Shown: piece after piece, positions 42,872 to 52,066 of the stretch
How the letters are laid out: every line of letters starts with the position of its first letter
Position numbering within the stretch: position 1 is the first letter of the stretch
Source of the DNA: Limnephilus marmoratus
Lineage: Eukaryota > Arthropoda > Insecta > Trichoptera > Limnephilidae
Assembly: GCA_917880885.1 (NCBI GenBank)
Contig: OU862906.1
Location: 59,624,665 to 59,688,664, forward strand
DNA length: 64,000 nucleotides
Reading direction: 5' to 3'
The notes under the pieces: generated by a model
What the model was told of the DNA's origin: nothing
What the model saw: the letters and a program-made list of their open reading frames with translations, nothing else
The model's database searches: none
Translations under genes and position numbers: made by a program

Positions 42872-43581
42872 CAGGGATGGCGAACCTTTACGTATCAACG
42901 TGCCATTTTTCTAAAGAAATGGTTAATGAGGTCATAGACGTGCCATCAAATAATTTAGACTTTGTGATTATTGGATATAAAAAAATAATAAATACTTAGT
43001 ATCAATTAAAAACTGTTTATTTACTAAACTTTATCTACTAAATTGGAACGTCTAGCATTATACGCGTATTTAAATTAAAGTAAAACTAGTTTGACTTCTG
43101 TTGTTGTAGGTTAGATGACTGTTTTGTGATTTGTTTCAAAATGCCGTTTCATAGACGATGTTCTACATACCACTGTTCCAGGACATAAAACACACACCGC
43201 TTTGTCACCTTTATTAATCATGGCGTATTTTTCTGTCCACCGAGTTTGAAATTCTCTGATACTCTTACTATCTTGCACTTTTTGCTTTTTTGCTGAACTA
43301 GCCATATTAAATAACATTTAAATCATAGATAAAACTCAAATAAACTTTAAAATACAACTATTTCGACGAAATTCACAATTATGTTATGCATAAAGAAACT
43401 ATGCGTCATTCATTAACAATAGAAACTCGCGATGTAGATTTTAGGTACGAAAACAAACGAGAGAGCACTTCACCTACTATACACTTCACACTTTTTTTCG
43501 TAGTGCATAATAAATTTTGTGATCACTGATCAGTGACGTGCCCAAAATATTGTGTCGCGTGCCATTGGTTCGCCATCCCTG
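42872..43581 (-). mobile_element. hAT transposon remnant with perfect 8-bp TSD
   Basis: The inverted ends are CAGGGATGGCGAACC and GGTTCGCCATCCCTG. CCATAGAC is duplicated exactly (42864-42871, 43582-43589). At 710 bp it retains only the start of the transposase and sub-terminal DNA, so it is an internal-deletion derivative. Confidence 0.92.
43111..43317 (-). pseudogene. hAT transposase N-terminal zinc-finger fragment
   Basis: 68 codons read FQTRWTEKYAMINKGDKAV, CVLCPGTVVCRTSSMKRHFE and TNHK. The C-x2-C and H-x4-H spacing and flanking words fit the BED-like zinc finger that opens Charlie/ZBED-type hAT transposases (GTF2IRD2- and SCAND3-like relatives). The catalytic RNase-H-like part and dimerisation domain are absent. 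It could still bind DNA if expressed, which is speculation. Confidence 0.8.
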
Positions 43582-43607
43582 CCATAGACCTACTGTTCTA
43601 GCTGTTG

Positions 43608-44328
43608 TTTAACTAACTAACTAACTAACTAACCATCACGCCGTTTCCCCGCAGGGGAAGGCAGAGAGGACGGACCGCCAAACAACTCGGTCTTGGCACA
43701 CACTCTTTGCCTCACTCACATTCATACATCGTCTCATACATACTCTTCTATTATTCTGACTTTTGACATGGCCCGTCTCAAGTATCTGATTCACTTGATC
43801 GTGCCATGTCTTCCTCGGGCGTCCCCGACTTCTTCTACCATTCACATTTGCATCATATATTCTTTTTACACTACTTTCTTCGCTCATTCGCTCTACGTGC
43901 CCAAACCATCTGAGGGTCCCTTTCTTAATTTTGCTCATTATACTTACATCAGCCTTACATTCTTTGCGGATATCCACATTTCTAACACGATCATACATGG
44001 TTTTACCACACATACGTCTCAGGGATCTCATTTCAACAGCATTCAGTTTACTTTCATCCTTCCTCTGCCAGTTCCATGCCTCACTGCCATACATCAGGGT
44101 AGGTACCAGGACTCCATTGTGGACTGCTAGCTTCGCTTTTTTTGACAGTTTTTTATTAGCGCCAACAGCATTCAGTCCTCCATTAATGGAGTTACCAGCA
44201 TTTACCCTTCTTTCGATATCTCTATCAGCCTTCCCATCATCTCGCTGTTGTTTTTTAATGTGAATACCGCACAAGAATTTTAACCGCCTGGAATCGGTGA
44301 GACAATAACATCCCCAATAGAGGTGCAT
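43608..44328 (-). pseudogene. RTE-like RT C-terminal region with (TTAG)n tail
   Basis: The minus-strand frame 43636-44328 encodes GNSINGGLNAVGANKKLSKK, VLVPTLMYGSEAWNWQRKD, EMRSLRRMCGKTMYDRVRN and TLRWFGHVERMSEESSVKRI, then SRGRPRKTW. This is the region downstream of the RT palm in RTE-like and related elements. Catalytic motifs lie upstream and are missing. The 3' tail is TTAGTTAG repeats (43608-43630 reversed). The first 20 or so codons run into a family B repeat and are not original. Confidence 0.82.
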
Positions 44329-44395
44329 TGTGAGGCTGAAGGTAGTGGGGAGGGGAAGGAGATTGGGAATAGGAAGGTGGGGGAGTACCTAGCTA
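44260..44395 (-). mobile_element. Family B repeat fragment (copy B5)
   Basis: Reverse orientation: GAATACCGCACAAGAATTTT, CATCCCCAATAGAGGTGCAT, GTGAGGCTGAAGGTAGTGG, GGAATAGGAAGGTGGGGGAG. It overlaps the apparent start of the RT frame above, which marks the junction of two insertions. Confidence 0.65.
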
Positions 44396-44752
44396 ATCAA
44401 CCAAAATCGACCAATTGTCAACCGATTTTTATGCCTATTACCTATCGTCGTGATATAAAGCACACTAAGAATATACACATTTTTGTCTTGTATTTTCTTC
44501 CGAACTTAAGTCAACTCTCTCGCCGCTACGTCTACCTTTCATAAATGTAGTTTTTCTATTTATATCGATATATAAATCTGTCGTCCAGTTGATTAGGCAG
44601 TAATCTCGGAAAAATCGAAATTTCAGTTGAGTATGCCGTTACATGTAAAAGTGCACTTTCCATCTGGTAAAATACTCAGGTTATTACTTATAAACACCAC
44701 CAAATAAATTATAATGCAGAAAATCTTGAAGCGAAATAAACAAAAAAAATTA
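44396..44752. other. No recognised feature
   Basis: AT-rich DNA between B5 and a SINE-J fragment. Confidence 0.35.
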
Positions 44753-44852
44753 TGTATCATTGAAGAAGAAGATAACCTAACAATTTAAACGAAAATATGA
44801 ATGAGAACAAGATATAGAAAAATAAAAAAAAGATAACGGTCGTAATATCAAA
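44753..44852 (-). mobile_element. SINE-J fragment
   Basis: ATCATTGAAGAAGAAGATAA, AAACGAAAATATGAATGAGA and ATAACGGTCGTAATATC correspond to the 29.07-29.15 kb and 35.8 kb SINE-J segments. The tRNA-like head is lost after GGTCGTAA. Confidence 0.7.
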
Positions 44853-45358
44853 AATATTTAGATAAATATGCAAAAGTACGTGAAAAACAAAAATGAGTTA
44901 AAGGTAGAATACAAAAGTTTTACAAAAAATTTAAGTGTTATTTGATTTAGTGCTACTTCTTCAATATAAATTTTCGGTTATAATTAGAACTAGTTTTTCT
45001 AAAAATAAAATAACATAGTAAGAAACTATAATGATGCCGATGAGGTCAATATTATAATTTGCTGTTATAACTATAAGCCTTCTTCTCTGATTATTATAGG
45101 TGTGTCAGAAAAACACAAAAGTAATATTAACACGACGTGAGATAAAACTGCCTGTCTAGACCAGAAATGTATAATTTTTACGAAGAAAAGCATGACGGTA
45201 TTTGTAATGTGTATAAGCGGAATGGAATGTTTTTTATGCTTTGGAATTTATGATTTTGATATCTGAATAAATTATTTTAATAATACGTAAGCATTGTTGA
45301 AGGTATTGTTTTAACATCAAAGTTTCTTTGCGTATTGCACACGCCACGTTCTAATCTT
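44853..45358. other. No recognised feature
   Basis: AT-rich unique DNA. Confidence 0.4.
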
Positions 45359-45359
45359 A

Positions 45360-45971
45360 ATATGTAAAAGTCGGGTTAGTTACACCATTTATAACTCGAG
45401 AAAGGCTGGACCGATTTTTATGATCTTTGATTTTTTGGAATTGTCACCGCCTTTAGTAGAAAAGCTATTAAAACATCGAAAAATTCACGAAAAAAAAATT
45501 CTTTTCCTCATATATTTTGTATGAAACGAATTCTCATCTTTTGAAAGAGCTGCAGCAATATTGTGATAAGTGTAATATTGAATAGCGCGTGAATTCCAAA
45601 AATTCAAAAACGTCAAATGTCAATGCGCTGATTGTTTTGCTTTTGTTCTTAAACATATATATATATAATGCTGCCCCTCTTTCTTATGCACTAAATGTCA
45701 ACAGTTGAAAATGAAACAAACGGTGAACGTTAAAATAAAATAATTATAATAAATCTCCCTCACACATATAAAGAAAATGAAACTCAATTCCCGTAAGTAA
45801 GTGGAAAAGTAAGAAAATCACAAAAAATATAAATCCGCACAAAACTCAATCTCTGTTGTTAATTGCTTCGTTGTGTAATTTTTAACTTAAAAAAAATGAA
45901 TTTAATTCAGCTAACAAGTTAAAACAACAGTTATAGATTCTGAGGCGGTATGAAGTTCCCGGGTCAGCTAG
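45360..45971 (+). mobile_element. Helitron-like H1 element, fullest copy
   Basis: It starts AAGTCGGGTTAGTTACACC, includes GAGCTGCAGCAATATTGTG and ends GAGGCGGTATGAAGTTCCC then GGGTCAGCTAG followed by T. The CTAG-T end without inverted repeats or target duplication fits a non-autonomous Helitron. A reverse copy lies at 20053-20402, and the GGGTCAGCTAG end also closes 55429-56131 and 47329-47636. Confidence 0.72.
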
Positions 45972-45984
45972 TATTTAATAAAAC

Positions 45985-46280
45985 TTCGCGATCCGCCCCG
46001 GGTGCCATCCGATAGGGGGGTGACAATCGACCGTGGAATAAAATTACGAAGGATATTGTCACCAAAGTACAAATGTATAAAGTCCAAATTAGCGTGTTGA
46101 ATTTTTTTTCTCAAGTCAACTTTAATAGGATGAGGGTGACATCCGCCCCGGGTACCACCCATGCTAGCGACGGCACTGGGGAGGGGGTCTCACAAATGTG
46201 ACGATGTGCGACAGGGGCGGGGAGGGGGGGGGGGGTCTAAAAATCATGAAATTTGTGTGACGTCATTTATGAATGGCCCC
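45985..46280. mobile_element. DNA transposon remnant with GATCCGCCCCGGGT end
   Basis: CGATCCGCCCCGGGTGCCAT at 45989 and GACATCCGCCCCGGGTACCA at 46138 are related direct segments, followed by a G-rich block and GTGTGACGTCATTTATGAAT near 46256. They resemble ends of decayed insect DNA transposons. Without a second inverted end the family stays open. Confidence 0.4.
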
Positions 46281-47205
46281 ATACCGCTTCGGGGACATTT
46301 AGTTATTTTTTTGTGTAAGTAGGTATACCGTATTTTCCCTAATCCTACTACATATTGTTTTTGGGGTCAACTGTCGAGAAAATAACTATCTTGAAATCGC
46401 CCAAAACGTTTAAAAAAACGTTTTTTTTAGTTCCACCCCTGCCTGGCAGTTGAAGCATTCAAGAAAAAAATAAAGAATTTTCAAACAACTATTTCCCCTT
46501 ATCAAACGTATTTTAATTTTTAATTCATAATGTATTAAGAAAAAAATATATTAATGTCTTCTAAAAAAAATAATAAATTTTATCATTAATATGTCTATCG
46601 GCCTACACAGTTCAAAGACCCGAATCGAATCCCGTCTGAGAAATTCCAATCGATGACGTGAAAAGTTCACACTAAACTCGAAGCTTATAAGTTCACTGTC
46701 ATTATAAAAGCAACAGTCTTGTATGTATATTGTATATTGCATGAGAAACTTATTTGCTTACAATGTAATGTCTAATACATGCCTTGACGAATAACCGACA
46801 AAGTAAAACCTACGCAGAATAAAATAATAATACCAACCGATAAATTATGGGCACCCCACGTTGTATTAGACAAAGCCAAGTGTCGCCTAATGGACAGTTT
46901 ATTTATTCCATGTCAATTTCAAAGCGTTATTTTTTTATTCAAAGCACGTCAAATGTAAGGTAGTAGGTAATATCAAAATGTGTCATATTGATAGATGTCA
47001 CAAAAGGCTAACTGTGGTTAAACTTAAGATAGTGGTTTTATCATTAATAATATTGATTCATAGACTGTCTGGTCTGTATAGTTTCCGTAAACACTTCAGA
47101 CTTAGATCAATATGTAATATCCCATGTTTCAACTAATTCATTTGACCTTAACCCAGACCCTTAAAAATAAAATAAATAAATAAACATAAACGGAGATTTT
47201 ATTTA
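46281..47205. other. No recognised feature
   Basis: AT-rich DNA. The 63-codon minus-strand frame at 46551-46742 has no motif. An AAAT-rich run at 47168-47186 may be a short retrotransposon tail. Confidence 0.4.
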
Positions 47206-47328
47206 ATAAAACTCTTATTTTGTGTAAGACCATGAGTTCTTATTATTTTATTTTCCGATCGGTTTCGCTTTGCTCAAGAATCATCAGGGTACAAATTACT
47301 ACAAACAAGAAACACATAATTTTATAAT

Positions 47329-47636
47329 CCCTACATATTATAAATTAAAGTCCTCCGGCGCGTCTGTCTGTCTGTTTGTTCGGGATAAACTCAAAAACTA
47401 ATGAACGGATTTTCATGCGGTTTTCATCAATAGATAGAGTGATTCATGATGAAGGTTTAGGTATATGATTTGTCAATATTTTGTGTAAATTGGTTGAAAT
47501 ATATAAAAGGAGCGGGCTGTGTGGATTTGATTTGCATGCAAATTAACAGATGGCGTTGGTTATAAAGGTTGGGTATCTAACCAGTAGATGGCGTTACGTT
47601 TTGTTAGCCACAGAAACGGGTGGCCGGGTCAGCTAG
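47329..47636 (+). mobile_element. Helitron-like H4 element inside HP4
   Basis: A|TCCCTACATATTATAAA at the 5' side, AACGGATTTTCATGCGGTTT, ACAGATGGCGTTGGTTATAA, and the 3' end GGTGGCCGGGTCAGCTAG|T. The TC...CTAG ends between A and T are Helitron hallmarks. A second copy is at 57323-57600. Confidence 0.78.
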
Positions 47637-47643
47637 TTATAGT

Positions 47644-47809
47644 AATATATCGACAGGGACTATTATAACCCATTAGTCTGCATAATTGTCTGTTGGTTTT
47701 TCCCATTTTGTACTGATGTAAATACATCCTTACCGTTTGTCATGTTGTCTCCCTCTCCCTCTGTATATATAAGAACAAACTATGTATTTCTTGTCCCTGT
47801 CGATATATT
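47644..47809. mobile_element. Small MITE with perfect 17-bp inverted ends
   Basis: AATATATCGACAGGGAC at 47644-47660 is exactly inverted at 47793-47809. The 166-bp element contains TGTATATATAAGAAC but no gene. It sits between the Helitron and a C repeat. Confidence 0.82.
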
Positions 47810-47817
47810 ATTATTAT

Positions 47818-48036
47818 AATCATGGGATGAGGTTTGTCTAGGTCTTGGAGGTGGATGACCAGGACACACTGAACCCCAGATTCCTACCCACCCCTTAAAC
47901 CCTTTTCCTTCCCAGAACTCTCCTCTCCTTCCTCTCTCTAAAAAAAACCCTCCACACAGCATCCCCAAAGATGACATAGGCCTTGAGGGAAATTATTTTC
48001 CTCAGGGCCTCCTGTGCGGAGCTCATGTAATTTTTA
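47818..48036 (+). mobile_element. Family C repeat, 3' half (copy C8)
   Basis: CATGGGATGAGGTTTGTCTA, GGTGGATGACCAGGACACAC, the CT-rich segment, GAGGGAAATTATTTTCCTCA and GAGCTCATGTAA. 5'-truncated at the same CATGGG point as C2, suggesting a recurrent short subtype. Confidence 0.86.
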
Positions 48037-48269
48037 AAAAAATATTTCTTGTTCAGTATTAATTTGTATCCTGAAATGCTTGAGCAAAGCGAAACCGGTC
48101 GGTAAATAATTAATTAAAACTCGTGGTTTTACACAAATTAAGTGTTTTTATATTTATTAAATACAAGTTGGTACCCGGCATGCGTTGCAATGCCATTTCA
48201 AAGAAATAAATTGTTTCTCCCTGCATGTCCTCTCCCGTGCGTCCCCGTTTACTCCCCTCCCGCGGTCGA

Positions 48270-48455
48270 CTCCAGATATTAATATCTACAGCCTGTATGT
48301 CGGACGAATATCTACTGCTCATATGTCGGACTAATATCTACGAACTTCAGAGTGTGGACTAATATCTACAGAGCTAAGGTCGGACGAATATCTATGACCG
48401 TCCCAGTGGTGACTAATATCTATGGAGCGTAGGTTGAACTAATATCTACAGAGGG
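48270..48455. repeat. Minisatellite with AATATCTACAG core
   Basis: Six to seven units of 26-28 bp each start AATATCTAC or AATATCTAT and end GTCGGACGA, GTGGACTA or GTTGAACTA. The central part of each unit varies. It lies within the H2 element. Confidence 0.85.
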
Positions 48456-49174
48456 CGGCTGAGCAAGAGGTTGTACGGAAAAGCATCATCATCATCACTA
48501 TTGGCTCTACAACCCCAGGTGGGTCTTGGCCTCCTCAAGAGTCTTCCTCCACTCATCTCGGTTTTGTGCCAGCTCTCCAGTTTGGAAGCTCCAAGATAGA
48601 TATGTCTTTGAGGACGTTGTCGCTCCATCTTAGTCTTGGTCTTCCCAGGCTCCTTCGCCCTATTGGTCTTGAGTTCAGCAGGGACTTTCTTTGGTGCTTG
48701 ATGCTCGGTCATTCTCTCCACATGACCCAGCCACCGAAGTCTTCCAAATTTTATAAATTTTGCGATGTTTAGCTCCTTAAACAAAGTATAGAGCTCATTG
48801 TTATAACGTCTGCGCCAAAATCCATTTTCTAGAACCGGTCCGAAGATGCGCCTCAAAATTTTTCTTTCAAAAACGTCCAGTGCTCGCTCATTCCTCTTAG
48901 TTAGTACCCAAGTCTCAGCTGCGTACGTAAATACTGGTCTAATAAGTGTTTTGTACACTAATATCTTCGTGTTTCTGGACAGCAGTCTGGACTTTAATAG
49001 GTTTTGTAGGCGGAAATAACAGCGATTTGCGTTCACTAAGCGTTTCTGGATCTCCTCTGTGGTATTATTGTCGTTTGTTATCAGGGAGCCTAGATATGTG
49101 AATCTTGGTACCGTTTCGAAATTTTGGTTTCCACATGAGAGAGTTGGGATTTGTTGGTTGCATCCTACAGCCAT
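48446..49174 (-). pseudogene. RT thumb and C-terminal region of the RTE-like element
   Basis: VPRFTYLGSLITNDNNTTEE, RLVNANRCYFRLQNLLKSR, IRPVFTYAAETWVLTKRNE, VFERKILRRIFGPV and GRLRWLGHVERMTEHQAPKK follow each other. The overlap with the YADD frame at 49165-49174 shows a one-step frameshift between the two parts. The last codons (48446-48486) run through the tail into H2 and are not part of the original protein. Confidence 0.87.
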
Positions 49175-49537
49175 GTCTTTTGCTGGTTTACTACGAGACC
49201 CATATTTTTGGCAGAGCTTTCAAGATTTTTAAAGGCGTTATGTAAAGCATCTGGAGTTATCGCGATTATGTCGATATCATCAGCGTAAGCCAATAGTTGC
49301 ACAGAGTTGTCAAATATCGTTGTTCTTATCTCGATGCCTGAGTCACGAATAACTTTTTCTAAGGCTATGTTGAATAAGAGGCAGGCCAATCCATCTCCTT
49401 GTCTCACCCCGTGGAGCGCTTCAAAGGGCTCGGACAGATCACTGCCAACCCTGACTCGTTACTGGGGACATGGTTAATTTCACCAGATTGATCAGCTTAC
49501 GCGGTATTCCGAACTCACTCATTGCATTGTTACTGGC
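48487..49537 (-). mobile_element. RTE-like retrotransposon with 12-bp TSD
   Basis: ACGGAAAAGCAT occurs at 48475-48486 and 49538-49549, an intact target duplication. The 3' end on the left is an ATC trinucleotide run. The right boundary is a 5' truncation upstream of an RT segment readable as EFGIPRKLINLVKLTMS. It inserted into H2. Confidence 0.9.
49165..49407 (-). pseudogene. RT motifs B and C of the RTE-like element
   Basis: The frame encodes RQGDGLACLLFNIALEKVIR (motif B region), then VQLLAYADDIDIIA (motif C, catalytic YADD intact) and NMGLVVNQQKT. Upstream on the minus strand the sense continues in other frames (EFGIPRKLINLVK; a frameshift lies near 49425-49450). Clade: RTE-like or a related group, from word similarity only. 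Confidence 0.87.
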
Positions 49538-49857
49538 ACGGAAAAGCATACATTACTTCAATTAATACAAAGATATTTATTTATTTTGAAATACACGGCA
49601 CCACAACCTAACCTAACCTAACTGACATAGAAATGGTCATGGTAACAGACTAAATAATTTAGAAGCACTCGAAATAAAAAAAGCTGTTAAAGCAAAAACC
49701 CAAATCCTTAATAATCAGCAAAATGTGTCCAATAGTCCGATATTAGGGATTTTTAAATACATACTCGAACATACATAAATTAAGTTTTTTAAACTGCATA
49801 CGCAATATTACGTTATTCCAATATGCTATACATAATTGCAAATCCAACCTCTGCCAG

Positions 49858-50000
49858 TACTGTAGATATTCGTCCACACTTTGGTTCTCATAGATATTAG
49901 TCAGCAGTTTAAGCTGTAGATATTCGTACGCACTTTGGTTCTCATAGGTATTAGTCCGATTTGTTCGGTTTTTAGAATTACTGAAGATATTAGTAGAAGC
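49858..50000. repeat. Second minisatellite array, inverse orientation
   Basis: Units TGTAGATATTCGTCCACAC, TTTGGTTCTCATAGATATTA and GTC alternate and repeat (49863-49950), with TGTAGATATTCGTACGCAC as the second copy of the first. The TAGATATTAGTC core is the reverse complement of the GACTAATATCTA core at 48270-48455. Both arrays belong to the same H2 copy. Confidence 0.75.
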
Positions 50001-50150
50001 CTTCCCGCGCACCCCTTCCACCTTCCTCGCTTTCCCCCACCCTTTCGCACAACGTATCACCAAAGTTTCAACGCAATCGGATAAATATTATGGCAGTGCA
50101 TAAAATACAAACAAACGAACAAATATTGATTTTTATATAAGAAGATGTCA

Positions 50151-50754
50151 AACTAACCACAAAATGATTGGAACAATATTTCTACAAAAAAGAGATTTTA
50201 TTGGTTGTTTGGCGATTTCCCGGTTCCACAACATGGTACCCCCGATACCTTGGTCCTTTACCCTGGTACATAGCTTTAGTGACAATGTCCCATCTTGACG
50301 GTATATTGTCACGATAGCCGTCAGTCTTTCCTGACAGTGTCCTGTTAACTTGTATTTATAATATCATGGCCTGTTCATAATTGTCCCATCAGCTCCCTCA
50401 GTAAGTTTATATCCACATTCCTTGAGTAGGCGCGGAACGCAGGGGTTAGAATCATGTAGGTACATTTCCAGGTGTTTAAGTTAATTGTTATGTTGTTTAT
50501 AGTACATACTTATTTGTTTGTATATTATATTTAGTTAAAAAAAATCACTTTTGCTTGGTTTTCAGATGTGGGAAATCCCAATTTGTCTTTAAATTTAGAC
50601 TCCTTTTTTTAAATAGGCAATTCACCCTAAAAATAGTGCTTTGTGATTTAGACTCTTTCATATCCAACATAATTAAATTCGTTGTGATATTATTAGTGAC
50701 CTTCCAGGTAAGTATGTTTTCTGAATATTCTTGTAAATAATGCAATTATGCATT
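50151..50754. other. No recognised gene; part of an unidentified repeat
   Basis: AAATAGGCAATTCACCCTAA at about 50614 matches 24432 in the same orientation. The opposite-strand frames 50545-50745 and 50555-50740 have no motif. AATTATGCATTATTTACAAG at about 50743 marks the junction to the next fragment. Confidence 0.4.
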
Positions 50755-50845
50755 ATTTACAAGAATGCTCCTAGTGTGGACGACAATATATTATACCTTT
50801 GTAATGTAAATGTACTAAGAATAAATAAATAAATAAATTAAATAG
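50755..50845 (+). mobile_element. Family E 3' terminus
   Basis: CCTAGTGTGGACGACAATAT, ATTATACCTTTGTAATGTAA and ATGTACTAAGAATAAATAAA match the minus-strand end at 29296-29370. An extremely short 5'-truncated insertion. Confidence 0.82.
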
Positions 50846-50872
50846 AGCCTAAGAATTTGTAATAAATTGTAC

Positions 50873-50935
50873 AGCGCCCTCGAGGTGATTTTTCACCAAA
50901 ACGGCGCTCTATAAATTATCCCATTATTATTTCAC
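50873..50935 (+). mobile_element. Non-LTR 3' terminal hairpin with ATT tail
   Basis: GCGCCCTCGAGGTGATTTTT, CACCAAAACGGCGCTCTATA and CCCATTATTATT; same end as 40822-40885. Confidence 0.62.
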
Positions 50936-51284
50936 AAAATATAGTAAAAGACAAAGATATTGAAATGCAAAAGAGATATGGTATGATGTCCGCGCGACTG
51001 TCGGTGGACTGCTACCTAATAGGAGTAGTTTGCATAAATAATTTGTTCATTTCGTTGATTTTTTAAGGTGTGCTTTAGTATTGATTATCAATATAGTTTG
51101 AATACGGAAATAATTCTTTCATTTAGTTTAACTTTCGTTTAGTTTTTTGTTAATTATTCGTTCACATGGTTTATTCGTTAATTGATAAACAATATCGGCG
51201 ACACCAGGAAGCACTGTCCCACCCAGTAAAAACTGCGGATAGCACTCCTCTTATATTTCAATAAACTAAACATACACTTCTAAA
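50936..51284. other. No recognised feature
   Basis: AT-rich spacer with no repeat recognised. Confidence 0.35.
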
Positions 51285-51605
51285 ATTATACCGAATCCAT
51301 TAAATTTCACAATTTCAATTCCCTCCAAACAAGACGTCTAATTTTTTATCAAATCCTATTTTTTTAAATTCTAAATAATGACCTGGACTCACTAGAACTT
51401 GCCAATTTAATAAATTTTCATATTTCGTCAAGATCAACCCGACAATTCGATTTATTTTATTTACCCTCATGTACAACAAATATTAGAAAAAAATTCCCAA
51501 TTCCTCTCGTGTATGTGCACAATATAATACAAAATTTCACAGTAATGACATTTATAGTAATAACTTAAAGAAAAATAAATATGAAGTAACGCGTATGATC
51601 GATTA
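51285..51605 (+). pseudogene. Family D C-terminal fragment
   Basis: Broken code reads TESIKFHNFNSLQTRRLI and then LDSLELANLINFHI with SRSTRQFDLFYLPSC. The 56.7 kb copy has SLKFHNFTPLQTRRLISDQI and LVNYLRIHIPARPTRLNHF at the same places. Multiple frame breaks; no palm. Confidence 0.75.
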
Positions 51606-52066
51606 TTAAGATGAAGTCATAGTAAATAATGCAAAATCATATGTTTTTGTTTTGAAAATTTGATCGCTTAGAAGTATTATAGATGCTTCATTAAAATACT
51701 GCGTGTAGAACATACCTTGGCCCTTAAAAATATCGGTCATTTTTAAGTCTTTTAATAAGCCTATAAAAAAATAAAGTATAAGGTCTAAAAAACACACTTT
51801 CAAGTCCAAACTCTCCTATTTATAAATCCCTTTTCGGATATGGTTTTATTGTGTAATGTGGCAAATTCAGTTTATTTTATAATAATCGCAAAAAAAGTTG
51901 ATATTTACACCCAATCTTCCCAAAATAAAATAAAATATGCATTTTCGCGTTGTTATTTTACAATACGGCCGCTAGTCGACGAATTCGGTTACTTCCTATG
52001 GCGTCCACCGAAGAACTACTGTCCACGGCACAGTAGTGAACTAGTGGATCGCCTTAATATGAGAGT
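51606..52066. other. AT-rich DNA, then a junction of unclear origin
   Basis: A 116-codon plus frame (51840-52190) overlaps the family D RT frame downstream and shows no motif. 51965-52035 is locally GC-richer and holds closely spaced CGGCCG, GTCGAC, GAATTC, ACTAGT hexamers. Confidence 0.35.

Larger units (their letters stand above)
47206..48150. mobile_element. Inverted-repeat element HP4, filled by nested insertions
   Basis: About 100-nt ends pair: left 47206-47312 (TTGTGTAAGACCATGAGTTC, CGATCGGTTTCGCTTTGCTC, AAGAATCATCAGG) and right 48050-48150 (reverse-complemented TTGTGTAAAACCACGAGTTT, CGACCGGTTTCGCTTTGCTC). Both ends carry GAGCAAAGCGAAACCGRTCGG downstream of CCTGATGA (left, minus strand) or CCTGAAAT (right). 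A Helitron, a MITE and a C repeat occupy the interior. This could be a fold-back element or two inverted long-end fragments, for example of a Penelope-like element. Confidence 0.7.
48164..50150 (-). mobile_element. Helitron-like H2 element with RTE insertion and minisatellites
   Basis: The 3' end at 48164 (reverse-complemented GCATTGCAACGCATGCCGGG, TACCAACTTG-T) matches H2 copies at 11890 and 40912. The 5' end near 50150 has TTGTTCGTTTGTTTGTATTT and ATCCGATTGCGTTGAAAC. Removing the 48487-49537 RTE insertion with one target repeat leaves about 920 bp containing two arrays of an ATATTAGTC-type minisatellite. Confidence 0.65.

Noticed and set aside
43931..44263. 110- and 145-codon plus-strand frames
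   Set aside because: They are the antisense of the RTE-like RT C-terminal region.
47760..47775. TATATAAG as a promoter
   Set aside because: Inside a small MITE with no downstream gene; the word is expected by chance in AT-rich DNA.
48270..48455. CRISPR-like array, because conserved ends alternate with variable centres
   Set aside because: Conserved parts are only 8-10 nt, vary themselves, and lie inside a eukaryotic mobile element with no cas genes.
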